Source of the DNA: Thermodesulfobacteriota bacterium
GTDB lineage: Bacteria > Desulfobacterota > WTBG01 > CAIYCZ01 > CAIRTM01
DNA length: 37,285 nt
Assembly (NCBI GenBank): GCA_028282925.1
Contig: JANQGV010000193.1
Coordinates: 1 to 37,285 of the forward strand
Direction: 5' to 3'
In this document: positions 1 to 9,011 of the stretch, piece by piece
Numbering within the stretch: the stretch's first letter is position 1
How the letters are laid out: each line of letters begins with the position of its first letter
The notes under the pieces: model-generated
The model's database searches: none
What the model was told of the DNA's origin: nothing
What the model saw: the letters and a program-made list of their open reading frames with translations, nothing else
Program-made: the position numbers and the translations under genes

Positions 1-853
1 TTAGCAACCGCACCAGGCCGGAAACATTCTCTGAAAGAATCGGATTCTTTTTATGCGGCATGGCGGAAGACCCCTTCTGCCCGGCCGAAAAATATTCCGA
101 TGCTTCCGAGACCTCGGTGCGCTGCAGATGTCGGATCTCAACCGCAAATTTTTCGATGGAGCTACCGATCACGGCCAGGGTGGTGAAAAACTCCGCGTAC
201 ACATCCCGCTGGATGATCTGGGTTGAAACTGGGGCCGGCTTCAGCCCGCACTGTTCGCACACGTATTCTTCCACAAACGGCGGATTGTGGGCGAATGTAC
301 CCACGGCGCCTGAAATCTTACCGACACTGATGGCCTCTTTGGCCTGCACGAGCCTCCGGCGCTGCCGCTGCATTTCATCATACCAGAGCGCCATTTTCAG
401 CCCGAACGTAATCGGCTCGGCATGAATGCCGTGGCTGCGCCCGATCATGACCGTGTCCTTGTACTCAAAGGCCTTTTCCTTGATAACCTCCAGCAACGCA
501 TCAACGTCATCCATGAGCACCTCTGCCGACTCTTTCAGCAGCATGCTGAAACTGGTATCCAGTACATCCGAGGAGGTGAGGCCCCAATGGATATAACGGG
601 CATCTTCACCCACATATTCACCCATGCAGGTTGTAAAGGCGATCACATCGTGCTTGGTCACCTGCTCAATCTCGTCTATCCGCTGCACATCAAACGAGGC
701 CTTTTCCTGTATATTTTTCAGGGCCGCATCGGGAACCAGCCCCAGTGTATTCAAGGCTTCACACGCCCGCACTTCTATCTCCAGCCACGTTTTAAAACGG
801 TTTTCGGGCGACCAGATTTGCTTCATTATGTCCCGTGAATATCTATCGATCAT
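1..853 (-). CDS. purB: Adenylosuccinate lyase, 5' part (gene runs off the left edge)
   Basis: Adenylosuccinate lyase of the fumarase/aspartase superfamily catalyses two steps of purine synthesis: SAICAR to AICAR plus fumarate, and adenylosuccinate to AMP plus fumarate. About 284 N-terminal residues are present; the family usually has about 430-480, so the C-terminal third lies outside the window. Visible family motifs are TSSDVLDTS, GRSHGIHAEP with the catalytic-region histidines near residue 140, and the superfamily signature SSAMPHKKNP near residue 270, close to the left edge. The frame is open from the window start to the ATG at 851-853, and a strong GGGAGGAAGAACC ribosome-binding stretch precedes that ATG. 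The kinase-like gene lies 168 bp upstream on the same strand, with a hairpin between them, so purB may have its own promoter. Confidence 0.96.
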   Translation of the reverse strand, partial: MIDRYSRDIMKQIWSPENRFKTWLEIEVRACEALNTLGLVPDAALKNIQEKASFDVQRIDEIEQVTKHDVIAFTTCMGEYVGEDARYIHWGLTSSDVLDTSFSMLLKESAEVLMDDVDALLEVIKEKAFEYKDTVMIGRSHGIHAEPITFGLKMALWYDEMQRQRRRLVQAKEAISVGKISGAVGTFAHNPPFVEEYVCEQCGLKPAPVSTQIIQRDVYAEFFTTLAVIGSSIEKFAVEIRHLQRTEVSEASEYFSAGQKGSSAMPHKKNPILSENVSGLVRLL

Positions 854-879
854 GGTTCTTCCTCCCTACAAACAATAAG

Positions 880-898
880 AGCCCCTGGCGGGGCTTTT
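880..898 (-). terminator. Small GC-rich hairpin between the kinase-like gene and purB
   Basis: AGCCCC (880-885) pairs perfectly with GGGGCT (890-895) around a TGGC loop. The plus strand continues with a T run and the minus strand with CTTATT. It sits after the kinase-like gene (1022-1627, minus) and just before the purB ribosome-binding site, so it could end the upstream transcript or shape the purB leader. The short stem and modest T tract on the minus strand keep this tentative. Confidence 0.4.
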
Positions 899-1021
899 CA
901 GTTTACAATAGCAATACCGGCGCTGGTCTTTAGTTACACAGGCACCTTGCCCGATCAAGCTGAAATCATACAAAAACCGTGGTGTTATAGCAAGGTAATT
1001 TTCCGGAACAGTGCAGCCACC

Positions 1022-1627
1022 CTATTTCGGCTTACAGAGTCTCATAAACGATTTACAGAGCCTGCCGGCCTTGTACGTCAGGCCGAATACCCCTTCCGGG
1101 ACAGGCTTGGGCAATTTCAGATACCGCGCCCTGTTCCGGGCCAGGGCGTGACGATCCAGCTTCATAAAGAAACGGCCGCAAGGTCCGGCGCGGCCCGACC
1201 TTCCCGGCAGGACCGCATGTGCAAAATCGATCATATACACATCTTCAGTCTCGGTAATCAGGATATTCGAGCGATGCAGATCGACAATTGCAACCCCCCG
1301 CTCATGTATCCGGGAAAGCAGGCCTGCCGCTTTATCAAAAACAGCCTCGCCCACCTGTCCGGGCTTGAAACTGCTGAGGGGGCGACTCTGAATATACTCG
1401 AGCAGTAACGTGTAAGCACCGTCATAACCGTAGCAGCGCGGGATTCCCGACACGCCCTCCAGCAACCGGTACACCTGAAATTCACGGCGCAGGGTAAAAC
1501 GGCCGTAGAAAAACCTGACCAGCCGGCTGCGACCGCTGTAGTCTTTGACGACCACTTTTTTACCGTCGCGTTCTTCTATGCGAACATCGGCTTTGGTGAT
1601 GTTGCGTGCCTGGTCAAATCGAGACAT
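1022..1627 (-). CDS. Small protein-kinase-fold protein (Kdo/WaaP or RIO/BUD32-like)
   Basis: This 201-residue protein shows the core of the eukaryotic-like or lipopolysaccharide kinase fold: candidate ATP-binding lysine K28 in VVVKDY, a possible partner glutamate E49, a catalytic loop HERGVAIVDLHRSNIL with D116 and N121, and a metal-binding DFA (D134) in place of DFG. Length and motif spacing resemble the compact WaaP/Kdo-kinase-like or BUD32-like kinases found in many Gram-negatives. Those phosphorylate lipopolysaccharide core sugars or small substrates, and the substrate here cannot be read. The ATG at 1625-1627 follows AGAGGAAACC, a good ribosome-binding site. It has 42 bp of separation from the nuclease-fold gene upstream, so the two may be co-transcribed. 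The kinase-fold call is fairly secure; the specific role is not. Confidence 0.72.
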   Translation of the reverse strand: MSRFDQARNITKADVRIEERDGKKVVVKDYSGRSRLVRFFYGRFTLRREFQVYRLLEGVSGIPRCYGYDGAYTLLLEYIQSRPLSSFKPGQVGEAVFDKAAGLLSRIHERGVAIVDLHRSNILITETEDVYMIDFAHAVLPGRSGRAGPCGRFFMKLDRHALARNRARYLKLPKPVPEGVFGLTYKAGRLCKSFMRLCKPK

Positions 1628-1669
1628 GGTTTCCTCTGCACGGCAAACGGCACAAATCGTTTAACACGA

Positions 1670-2335
1670 TTACTTTTTTTTCGCAGGGGTGTCAAAAAGT
1701 GGATTACAGCGCCAGCCCTGTGAATACCCCTTCTGCAACGCTTCATTACGGGTCCTGAAGGTAATGCGATCATCAAAAGCTACATTTTTTGCATGGAAAC
1801 ATCCCGGCCGGTGAAACTCCCTTTTCTGCTTCGACCCGACATAGTACGGCTCATCCCCCATGTTTTCAAACCCCCACAGTCCCCGCTCTCCCTTGCGGGC
1901 TTCCGTCTGCAGTTCAAGAAACTGCTGTCCATACCGAACATTGGGGGGAACAAAATGGGCCAGACCGTATCCCTGCCTGATGATCTCCGCATTAATGAAC
2001 ACTTCCCCGACATACACGTAGGCAAACAGTTTGCCGTCGGGGGTATGCCGCAGCAAATCCGTTGTATAGGTTATGTTCTTTTTGTCCACCAGGGCTTTGT
2101 TGGCCTGTTTACAATACTCATAATAGTTTTTATTTTTACCGGGAACATCAACACCGATATAATACAGTTTTGTGCCGTCCGACAGCTCTACGGTGTTACC
2201 GCTCAACACCTTCCGCACCCGGCTCTCTTTTGCCGAAACAGAAGCACACGCGCACAATACCACCCAGAGGCACAGCACAAACACAGGCAACATTCTACCG
2301 CGGATTATTCTTTTATAGTGGTGTGATATTTTCAT
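1670..2335 (-). CDS. Secreted staphylococcal-nuclease-fold protein with Ada-like metal-binding tail, probably non-catalytic
   Basis: The 221-residue protein begins with a signal peptide (about residues 12-35). The stretch LCAC could also be read as a weak lipobox. Residues about 39-155 align with the SNase/thermonuclease fold, including VDVP, TPDGKLFAYVYV and AEIIRQGYGLAHF. Aligned on D63 (D40 of SNase), the catalytic positions are changed: D21 to N47, R35 to Y58, E43 to G66 and R87 to K102, so hydrolysis of nucleic acid is doubtful. Residues about 163-212 (YYVGSKQKREFHRPGC through GWRC) resemble the Ada metal-binding/DUF tail often fused to SNase domains. The ATG is preceded by GGGAG. It may bind nucleic acid or another ligand in the envelope; this is inference. 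Confidence 0.82.
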   Translation of the reverse strand: MKISHHYKRIIRGRMLPVFVLCLWVVLCACASVSAKESRVRKVLSGNTVELSDGTKLYYIGVDVPGKNKNYYEYCKQANKALVDKKNITYTTDLLRHTPDGKLFAYVYVGEVFINAEIIRQGYGLAHFVPPNVRYGQQFLELQTEARKGERGLWGFENMGDEPYYVGSKQKREFHRPGCFHAKNVAFDDRITFRTRNEALQKGYSQGWRCNPLFDTPAKKK

Positions 2336-2556
2336 GCGTTTCGGCTCCCGCTTGTCGGGTTATCCAGGAAACCCCACCTCTCCAGACAAAAAGAACCCTG
2401 CGAGACTGGGCGTAACCATCTCATTTAGCTTCATAATAAATGCTATTAGCGTTCATGACAAGCTGTTTATCGTGAAAACGTCGGGCTCACATGCAACCGG
2501 GACAGGCCATCAATGCATACTCGGCCGTGCTGGCAGGAGGGTTCGCCCTGAAGCTG

Positions 2557-4239
2557 TCAGGGTGTATCCGTATCGGTGGTTGATGTTTCTTTGTCCCGCA
2601 AAACCCGCCGCAGTTTTTTACCGACCAGGGTTGTTGGAATCGCTTCGGTAAAGATAAACTTCTTGGGCACTTTGTATTTTACCAGGTTCTCTTTACAATA
2701 GCGCATAAGTTCATCAGGCGTAGCGGTCATGCCTTTTTTAACAACCACATGGGCCAGCACACGCTCGCCACGCAGCTTGTCCGGGGTGCCCACAACCGCG
2801 GCATCGGCAACGGCTGGGTGCTCAAGCAGGAACTCTTCGATTTCCCGCGGGTAGATATTAAAACCCTCCGAGATGATCATATCTTTTTTGCGCTCGGCAA
2901 TATAGAAATACCCGTCTTCATCCATGCGGGCAATATCACCGGTGTAGAGCCAGCCGTCCCGCAGGGTTTCGCGGGTTTCCTCTTCATTGTTCCAGTACCC
3001 TTTCATGACCTGGGGCCCCTTAATGCAGAACTCGCCAGCCTCACCGGTCGGCACTTCTTCACCGGTCTGCAGGTTTACAATTTTGCAGTCGGTATCAGGA
3101 AGCGGCAGGCCGATACTGCCGACCTTGCGCTTGCCCCGCAATGGGTTGCAGTGCGTGACCGGGGATGCCTCGGTCAGACCGTATCCTTCAACAATGATAC
3201 CACCGGTTATCCGTTCAAAATTTTCAAGCACGGTGATGGGCAGCGGTGCCGCCCCGGAAAGACAGTAATTGATTGAGGAAATATCATACTTTTTTACATC
3301 CTTATAACTGCTCAGCACACTGTAAATACTGGGAATACCCGGCAAAACAGAGGCACCGTTTTGCTTTATCGCCTTTAAGATATCCTTGGCCGCAAATTTG
3401 GGAAACAGGACCATCGTGGCCCCGATTGACACCGGCAGGCTCATAGCGGCCGCCATGCCGTAGGAATGAAAGTACGGCAGGACCGAAATAAATGTTTCCC
3501 GGCCTTCCTGGATATCCTGGTACCAGCCGCGCATCTGCTGATTATTGGAAACAATATTGCGGTGCGTAAGCATTGCGCCCTTGGCAACACCGGTGGTGCC
3601 CCCGGTATACTGAAGCATGGCAACGTCATCGGCGGAAATCGGGGCGGAGGGCGGTTCCGCGCATTTCCGCTTCATGAGACGGGCGAAAAGATAGACCCCG
3701 TCCTTTTCTTCAATCGTTATGGTATCGCTCCCCTTTTGGGCCAGAACAGGGTACATAAGCTTTTTCAACGGCGGTAGGTAGTCCTGAATCCGGCCGACGA
3801 TGACCCGTTGCAGGCCGGTTTGGGGCCGGACCTTCTGCACCTGGGCATACAACATATCAAGGGTCACCAAGGTTTCGGCACCGGAATTCTGAATCTGAAA
3901 GGTCAACTCTTTGTCGCTGTAGAGCGGGTTTGTGGGTACAACAATGGCACCGGCCTTCAAAGCGCCGTAGTACGCTATAATAAAATGAGGGGTGTTGGGC
4001 AAAAGCAGCAGCACCCGATCCGACGGCGCGACACCCACATCCGCCAGGGCCTTGGCAAACTGTTGCACTGCCTTCCACAGCCGGGCATAGGTCATGGTAT
4101 AACCGAAGAAATTAACAGCATCGCGCTGTGAATACTTTTCTACGGCTTTTTCCAGAATCGACTGTATCAAGCCGTCGTCAGGGGGGAGGGTTTTCGGCAC
4201 ATCGGCATCATATGCTGCAAGCCAGGGTTTGTTCTCCAC
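2557..4239 (-). CDS. Long-chain fatty-acid--CoA ligase (AMP-forming)
   Basis: A 560-residue ANL-superfamily enzyme that activates a carboxylic acid, probably a medium- or long-chain fatty acid, to acyl-AMP and then acyl-CoA. Motifs in order: P-loop YTGGTTGVAKGAMLTH at about 211-226, GYGLTEASP, LYTGDIA, the hinge motif ERKKDMIISEGFNIYPREIE, and a C-terminal GKKLRRVLR carrying the conserved catalytic lysine. Length matches FadD-like ligases. The start is GTG (4237-4239), favoured by GAGGAG six bases upstream. It is divergent from lnt across a 132-bp AT-rich gap that must hold promoters for both. The 3-hydroxyacyl-CoA dehydrogenase at 19.6-20.5 kb could act in the same fatty-acid pathway. Substrate chain length cannot be read from the sequence. 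Confidence 0.93.
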   Translation of the reverse strand: MENKPWLAAYDADVPKTLPPDDGLIQSILEKAVEKYSQRDAVNFFGYTMTYARLWKAVQQFAKALADVGVAPSDRVLLLLPNTPHFIIAYYGALKAGAIVVPTNPLYSDKELTFQIQNSGAETLVTLDMLYAQVQKVRPQTGLQRVIVGRIQDYLPPLKKLMYPVLAQKGSDTITIEEKDGVYLFARLMKRKCAEPPSAPISADDVAMLQYTGGTTGVAKGAMLTHRNIVSNNQQMRGWYQDIQEGRETFISVLPYFHSYGMAAAMSLPVSIGATMVLFPKFAAKDILKAIKQNGASVLPGIPSIYSVLSSYKDVKKYDISSINYCLSGAAPLPITVLENFERITGGIIVEGYGLTEASPVTHCNPLRGKRKVGSIGLPLPDTDCKIVNLQTGEEVPTGEAGEFCIKGPQVMKGYWNNEEETRETLRDGWLYTGDIARMDEDGYFYIAERKKDMIISEGFNIYPREIEEFLLEHPAVADAAVVGTPDKLRGERVLAHVVVKKGMTATPDELMRYCKENLVKYKVPKKFIFTEAIPTTLVGKKLRRVLRDKETSTTDTDTP

Positions 4240-4371
4240 AGAATACTCCTCACGTGCATTAAAAAAGATTTACAAAACCGGATAATTTGGTAACTTTATA
4301 CAACTCTAGGTCTAAATACAAGTAATTTATTGTTTTTTAGGCCATATCCATAAACAACACAGTGAAAAAGC

Positions 4372-5907
4372 ATGAAAAAAAAAGAGTCTGTTCTGGCGCT
4401 TCTCAGCGGTATTTGCCTCGTGCTTGTTTTCCCGCTGCCGAGCCTTGAATTCCTGGCCTGGTTCTGCCTTTTGCCCCTGCTGGCGGCCATGCAAAACAGC
4501 ACCCCCGGAAACGGTTTCAAACTGGGCTGGCTTGCCGGTTCGGTTTATCACTGCGGGCTGATCTATTGGGTAACGGTGTCCATGAGCCTGTATGGCGGGC
4601 TGCCCGGGTATGTCTCCATGGTGCTGATGGTGCTGTTTGCCGTTTTCCTCGGCCTTTTTATTGCGCTGCCGGTCTACTGCAGCTGCCGGACCGCCCAAAA
4701 ATCGGGCGTGGATCCCCTGGTGACCCTTCCCTTTTTCTGGACCGCAACAGAACACCTGAAATCATGGCTGCTGACCGGTTTCCCCTGGGAACTGCTGGGA
4801 TACAGCCAGTACCGCACCCTGCCGGTCATTCAGTTTGCCGACATTACCGGCGTGTATGGTATCAGCTTCCTGATCGTGCTGGTCAACTGCACGGTCATGG
4901 CGGTCCTGGGTCGGCTTATGAGAAAACGCCGTTTTCCCCTGTTGCAGACCGCAAGTACCGTTGCACTCCTGGCAGCGGTCCTGATATACGGCTTCAATCG
5001 CCTCGACCGCTTCGAAAAACCCGAAGGCCCCGTGCTGAAGCTGACCATTGTCCAGCCCAACATACCCCAGGACCTTAAATGGGACCCCTCATTTCTGGCA
5101 CCCACCATGGAAATATTCACCCGGCTTACCCGGGCCGCAACGCCGCAGCAGCCCGACCTGATCGTGTGGCCCGAATCGGCGACACCCTTCTTTTTTGAAA
5201 TGGAGGAGAGCTTTCGGCAAACGGTGGCGGCCCTGGTTGGGGAAACAGGAACTCCGCTGTTGCTGGGCAGCCCGTCCTACAGCGTTCAGCAGGGAGTCGC
5301 GCACTATTACAACAGCGCCTATCTCATTTCCCCTGAAAATGAAATCCTGGGCAAATACGACAAACTGCACCTGGTGCCCTATGGTGAATACGTTCCCCTG
5401 CAGCAGTTTTTTCCCTACATCAATAAAATGGTTGCCGGAATCGGCGATTTTCGCCCCGGCGACAGGGTAAAAACCCTGGCGTTGCCGGACTGCCCTTTCG
5501 GTACGGTCATCTGTTACGAAATAATTTTTCCGAACCTGGTTCGCAGGTTTGCCGCACAGGGGGCCCGTTTCCTGGTAAACATCACCAACGATGCCTGGTT
5601 CGGCCCCACCAGCGCCCCCTACCAGCATCTTTCCATGGCAGTGCTGCGGGCGGTTGAAAACCGAAGGTATATCGCCCGGTCGGCTAATACCGGCATCAGC
5701 GCCTGCATTGCCCCCACCGGTGTCATAACCGCCCAAACCAAACTCTTTACTCAAACAACACTACCTGCTATGATATATTGTTATGATTTAAAAACAGTGT
5801 ATACCCGGTATGGCGATGTATTTGCCTGGATATGCTACGCAGCAAGCCTTGTGTTTCTCTTTTGTGCACGCACGAGGAAGAACCGCTCCCGCATGCCGGA
5901 ATCCTGA
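4372..5907 (+). CDS. lnt: Apolipoprotein N-acyltransferase
   Basis: Lnt adds the third acyl chain to the N-terminal cysteine of lipoproteins in the inner membrane. The 511-residue protein has several N-terminal membrane segments (residues about 5-210), a periplasmic carbon-nitrogen hydrolase domain (about 222-485) and a last membrane helix. The catalytic triad is visible: E268 in VWPESATP, K331 in KYDKLHLVPYGEY and C381 in GTVICYEIIFP, close to E267/K335/C387 of Escherichia coli. The motif NITNDAWFG is also typical. The ATG at 4372 has only a weak upstream purine stretch. prfB follows after 54 bp and is likely in the same transcript. The VWA/OmpA lipoprotein at 32.1 kb is a possible client. 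Confidence 0.96.
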   Translation: MKKKESVLALLSGICLVLVFPLPSLEFLAWFCLLPLLAAMQNSTPGNGFKLGWLAGSVYHCGLIYWVTVSMSLYGGLPGYVSMVLMVLFAVFLGLFIALPVYCSCRTAQKSGVDPLVTLPFFWTATEHLKSWLLTGFPWELLGYSQYRTLPVIQFADITGVYGISFLIVLVNCTVMAVLGRLMRKRRFPLLQTASTVALLAAVLIYGFNRLDRFEKPEGPVLKLTIVQPNIPQDLKWDPSFLAPTMEIFTRLTRAATPQQPDLIVWPESATPFFFEMEESFRQTVAALVGETGTPLLLGSPSYSVQQGVAHYYNSAYLISPENEILGKYDKLHLVPYGEYVPLQQFFPYINKMVAGIGDFRPGDRVKTLALPDCPFGTVICYEIIFPNLVRRFAAQGARFLVNITNDAWFGPTSAPYQHLSMAVLRAVENRRYIARSANTGISACIAPTGVITAQTKLFTQTTLPAMIYCYDLKTVYTRYGDVFAWICYAASLVFLFCARTRKNRSRMPES

Positions 5908-5961
5908 AATCCGGTTCAGGGATAAAACAGTCTATTTTTCTACGACGGAGGGATATCAATA

Positions 5962-7057
5962 ATGGTACATCAGTGGGAAGAACAGATCGGCGCCCTGGAA
6001 AAACGGATGGAAACAATTCGAGGGTATCTTTGATATCCCTGACAAAAAGAAACGCATGGAAGAGCTTGAGAAAACAATCTCAAGCCCCGAATTCTGGAAC
6101 AACGCCGACGAGGCCAAAAAGGTAACCAAAGAGCGCAAAACCATTGAAAGCGTTCTCAGTGTCTGGAACAGCCTGGAAAAAGGCATTGAGGATTGCCATG
6201 TGCTCATCGAACTGGGCGACGAAGCCGGAGAAGAAGCCGATGACCTCGAAGCAGAACTCCAGGCAACCACCCAACAGCTTGAAAAAGAGGTTGCTGAACT
6301 TGAATTCAAAAAAATGCTGGGTGGTGCAAACGACTTCAACAATGCCTTTGTGAGCATAAACGCCGGTGCCGGTGGAACCGAGGCCCAGGACTGGGCCAAT
6401 ATGCTGTTGCGCATGTACCTGCGCTGGACGGAAAGAAAAGGGTTCAAGTCGGAAATAATCGACATCCTGGCTGGTGAGGAGGCTGGCATTAAAAGCGCCA
6501 CCTTTACCGCCAACGGCGACTATGCATTCGGGTACCTCAAGGCCGAGGTCGGCATCCACCGGCTGGTACGCATATCCCCTTTTGACGCGGGCGCCCGCCG
6601 CCACACCTCCTTTGCTTCAGTGTTTGTTTTCCCGGATATTGAGGACGATATTGAAATCGACGTTGAGGAAAAAGACCTGCGGGTCGATACCTATCGCGCC
6701 AGCGGCGCCGGCGGTCAGCACGTCAACAAAACCGACTCTGCCGTTCGCATAACCCACATACCGACCAACATCGTCGTGCAATGCCAGAACGAACGCTCTC
6801 AGCACATGAACCGTGCCATGGCCATGAAAATGCTGAAAGCACGGCTGTATGAAGTCGAAATGAAGGAGCGCGAAAAAGAGGTCGAAAAGCTGCATGCTGA
6901 GAAAAAACAGATTGCCTGGGGCAACCAGATCCGTTCCTATGTGATGCAGCCCTACCGCCTGGTAAAGGACCACCGTACCGAGACCGAAATGGGCAACGTC
7001 GACGCCGTACTCGACGGCGATATCGATAGATTTATTGAAGCATTTTTGATGATGTAG
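5962..7057 (+). CDS. prfB: Peptide chain release factor 2, programmed +1 frameshift
   Basis: RF2 recognises UAA and UGA stop codons and triggers peptide release. The gene is in two frames: 23 codons from ATG 5962 end at in-frame TGA 6031-6033, and the product continues after skipping T6031 from GAT at 6032 to the TAG at 7055-7057. This gives 364 residues (365 in E. coli). The SPF stop-codon-reading motif falls at residues 205-207 and GGQ at 250-252 of the joined protein, the same positions as in E. coli RF2. A GGAGGG ribosome-binding site lies 9 bases before the ATG. The gene sits between lnt and an HD-domain gene, all on the plus strand. An annotation that starts only at the later ATG (6056) would lose the N-terminal 31 residues. 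Confidence 0.97.
6020..6034 (+). promoter_or_regulatory. RF2 autoregulatory +1 frameshift site
   Basis: The window reads CGA GGG TAT CTT TGA. An internal Shine-Dalgarno-like GAGGG lies just upstream of the slippery CTT codon, which is followed by a UGA stop. This matches the conserved bacterial prfB recoding signal, in which low RF2 lets the ribosome slip +1 on CUU instead of terminating. The bases after the stop (TAT) differ from the common C after UGA, which may slightly alter termination strength. Confidence 0.93.
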
Positions 7058-7058
7058 C

Positions 7059-7093
7059 TTGTTCACGCGCGCGACAGGCCGCGCATTGAACAA
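7059..7093 (+). other. Intercistronic hairpin between prfB and the HD-domain gene
   Basis: TTGTTCA (7059-7065) pairs with TGAACAA (7087-7093), and the inner GCGCG/CGCGC segments extend the stem. No T run follows, so it is more likely an RNA-stability or processing element than an intrinsic terminator. It starts two bases after the prfB stop codon. Confidence 0.5.
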
Positions 7094-7135
7094 CAGGAAA
7101 ATATTTCACAAAGCCATCATTGTACAGAGGGCACC

Positions 7136-7720
7136 ATGAAAAACATCGCCAATTTCCTCTTCGAAGTGGGCATGCTCAAGCGCACCCCCCGCACCGGCAT
7201 GCAATTCCTGGGAACCGGAAGCGAATCGGTTGCCGAACATGCTTTCCGGGTTGTCTGTATCGGCTATGTGCTGGCGCAAATGGAAGGTGACGTTGACGAA
7301 GCGCTGGTTATCAAGATGTGCCTGATGCACGACCTGCACGAGGCCCGCACCGGCGACCTGAACTATATGAACAAAAAATACGTTACCGTCGACGAACAGA
7401 AAGCCGTTGACCATCTCACCGAAAACCTGCCCTTCGGCGAAGACATTAAGGAAACGGTCGAGAAGTTCAACGACGGGGACTCCCGGGAATCGCTGCTGGC
7501 AAACGATGCCGACCAGATCGACCTGATCCTGATGCTGAAAGAAAACAAAGACCTGGGCAACAAGTATGCCGACGAGTGGATATCCTTTGCCCTGAAACGC
7601 TTGAGGACCGAAACCGGTAAAAAGCTCGCCGAACAAATCATCGAAACCGACTCAACCCACTGGTGGTTCCATGACAAAAGCGACTGGTGGGTCAACGGCG
7701 GTAACCCGCGGTTGAAGTAG
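7136..7720 (+). CDS. HD-domain hydrolase of the YfbR/HDDC2 5'-deoxynucleotidase family
   Basis: A 194-residue HD-superfamily metal phosphohydrolase. The metal ligands are visible: H35 in SVAEHAFR, H65-D66 in CLMHDLHEARTGD and a distal aspartate D124 in ANDADQIDL. Order and spacing fit the HDDC2/YfbR group, whose studied members dephosphorylate deoxyribonucleoside 5'-monophosphates, so a nucleotide-pool housekeeping role is likely. The C-terminal THWWFHDKSDWWVNG stretch is rich in tryptophan. The ATG at 7136 follows AGAGGGCACC, a good ribosome-binding site. It stands 78 bp after prfB with a hairpin between, and a strong terminator follows about 90 bp downstream, so it probably closes the lnt-prfB-HD unit. 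Exact substrate is inferred from family only. Confidence 0.88.
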   Translation: MKNIANFLFEVGMLKRTPRTGMQFLGTGSESVAEHAFRVVCIGYVLAQMEGDVDEALVIKMCLMHDLHEARTGDLNYMNKKYVTVDEQKAVDHLTENLPFGEDIKETVEKFNDGDSRESLLANDADQIDLILMLKENKDLGNKYADEWISFALKRLRTETGKKLAEQIIETDSTHWWFHDKSDWWVNGGNPRLK

Positions 7721-7807
7721 CCCATGCCTGGTTCTTCTTGAAATAACAATAACGAACAGGTCACATCTTCAGATATCTTCCGCTCCGATCTTACAGAGTA
7801 TACTCCG

Positions 7808-7829
7808 CAAGGCCCGACCGGCCTTGTTT
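7808..7829 (+). terminator. Rho-independent terminator after the HD-domain gene
   Basis: CAAGGCC (7808-7814) pairs with GGCCTTG (7820-7826) around a five-base loop and is followed by TTT. It lies 88 bp after the HD-domain gene and before the LURP-one-like gene, so it marks the probable end of the lnt-prfB-HD transcript. Confidence 0.65.
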
Positions 7830-7948
7830 CCGACTGCAATTAAAGATTCATCCGTAAATTTCCGAAAAAAAGAATAACAACTCAAAAAGCAAAAACTCAC
7901 CTCTCACTGTGAGCAGACGGGCATATCCGTTAAAGAAAGGAGACGAGC

Positions 7949-8536
7949 ATGCATCAAGCATTAACCAGGAATGTGTACCTTGTTAAAGAGCACGTCGGCA
8001 TGTTTAAGGCGGCCAACAACTACGATATTTACGACCCTGAAACAGGCAGTATCCTTATGGAGTGCCGCGAAGAAAACCTTGGGATTTTGACAAAACTGTT
8101 CCGGTTCACCGACTACAAACGCATGACCCCGTTTGACATACAGGTACGCACCCCGGACGGCAACCGGGTTGTGCGTATCACACGGGGGATATCCCTGTTT
8201 TTGTCCAACGTCACGGTCCTTGACCGGCAAAATCAAAACATCGGTGGCTTTAAACAGAAGTTTTTTTCAATCGGCGGGGCCTTTACGGTGCTGGACGCAA
8301 CCGAAAATCCGGTGTGCCGTTTGCAGGGTAAATGGACCGGGTGGGACTTCAGGTTTATGGACGGAGAGACCGAGCTTGCCCACGTTACCAAAAAGTGGTC
8401 CGGCATCGGCAAGGAACTGTTTACCAGCGCGGACAACTATGTGCTGGAAATATCGGATTCTACCCCAAAAGAAGGCCCGATTCGAGAACTGATTCTTGCT
8501 GCGGTCATGTGTATAGACATGGTTCTCAAAGAATGA
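7949..8536 (+). CDS. Phospholipid-scramblase / LURP-one-related (LOR-fold) protein
   Basis: A 195-residue protein with the layout of bacterial scramblase-related proteins: N-terminal YLVKEHVGMFKAANNYDIYD, then repeated beta-hairpin segments such as FDIQVRTPDGNRVVRITRG and VLDRQNQNIGGFKQKFFSIGG, a WTGWDFRFMDG turn, and a C-terminal hydrophobic helix (IRELILAAVMCIDMVLKE) resembling the buried helix of the Tubby/LOR fold. There is no signal peptide. Function in bacteria is not established; the true lipid-scrambling role belongs to eukaryotic relatives. The ATG follows AAAGGAGACGAGC, a strong ribosome-binding site. It appears monocistronic: a terminator lies before it and a gap of about 750 bp after it. 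Confidence 0.83.
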   Translation: MHQALTRNVYLVKEHVGMFKAANNYDIYDPETGSILMECREENLGILTKLFRFTDYKRMTPFDIQVRTPDGNRVVRITRGISLFLSNVTVLDRQNQNIGGFKQKFFSIGGAFTVLDATENPVCRLQGKWTGWDFRFMDGETELAHVTKKWSGIGKELFTSADNYVLEISDSTPKEGPIRELILAAVMCIDMVLKE

Positions 8537-9011
8537 ACCGAAAATAACGGCAACAGGCAAGACCACACTGCAAGTTTAAGCAGTTCATATCGGCATCCGG
8601 CAAAGCTTTCATCTCTCTATATCCCCTGCGTACATCTGTAGCTGATACGGTAAGGCGGCCACAGTGGTGCGAACTGAGGGTTACATACTGGGTCTGCCTG
8701 TTCTACGCCTTCCCTATATACCCCCCGCAATGCTTGTTAACTCCGAAATCATTACACAAACTCCGCTGGTTACCGCGGGTGCGCCGATACTCTTGTAATT
8801 AAGTCGACTTCTGATCCGGTACAGATCGACTGACCGGCATGGCATCAATCGGTCGGCACCGATTTAGGTTGTAAGCAGGTTGATGTATTTTCGCTCATGC
8901 CCGAATGCGAAGCTTTGGAGGCCTGGGGTGTGATTCAATCGCACACTGTCGCATTCCAAATGTTCTTTCTGCTATTCATACCAGTCTGCTCCGGGAAAAC
9001 ACTCCTCCTTA
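8537..9011 (+). other. Intergenic stretch with one nested inverted repeat, no gene seen
   Basis: No reading frame with a convincing start and protein-like composition was found. The one structure is an inverted repeat: GAATGCGA (8903-8910) with TCGCATTC (8949-8956), nesting a GTGTGA/TCGCACAC pair (8928-8933 and 8939-8946). It ends about 55 bp before the response-regulator box at 9012 and could be a second regulator site or the end of a decayed element. Confidence 0.5.

Noticed and set aside
5089-5754. 221-codon minus-strand frame
   Set aside because: Shadow of lnt; the plus strand carries the full catalytic triad of Lnt.
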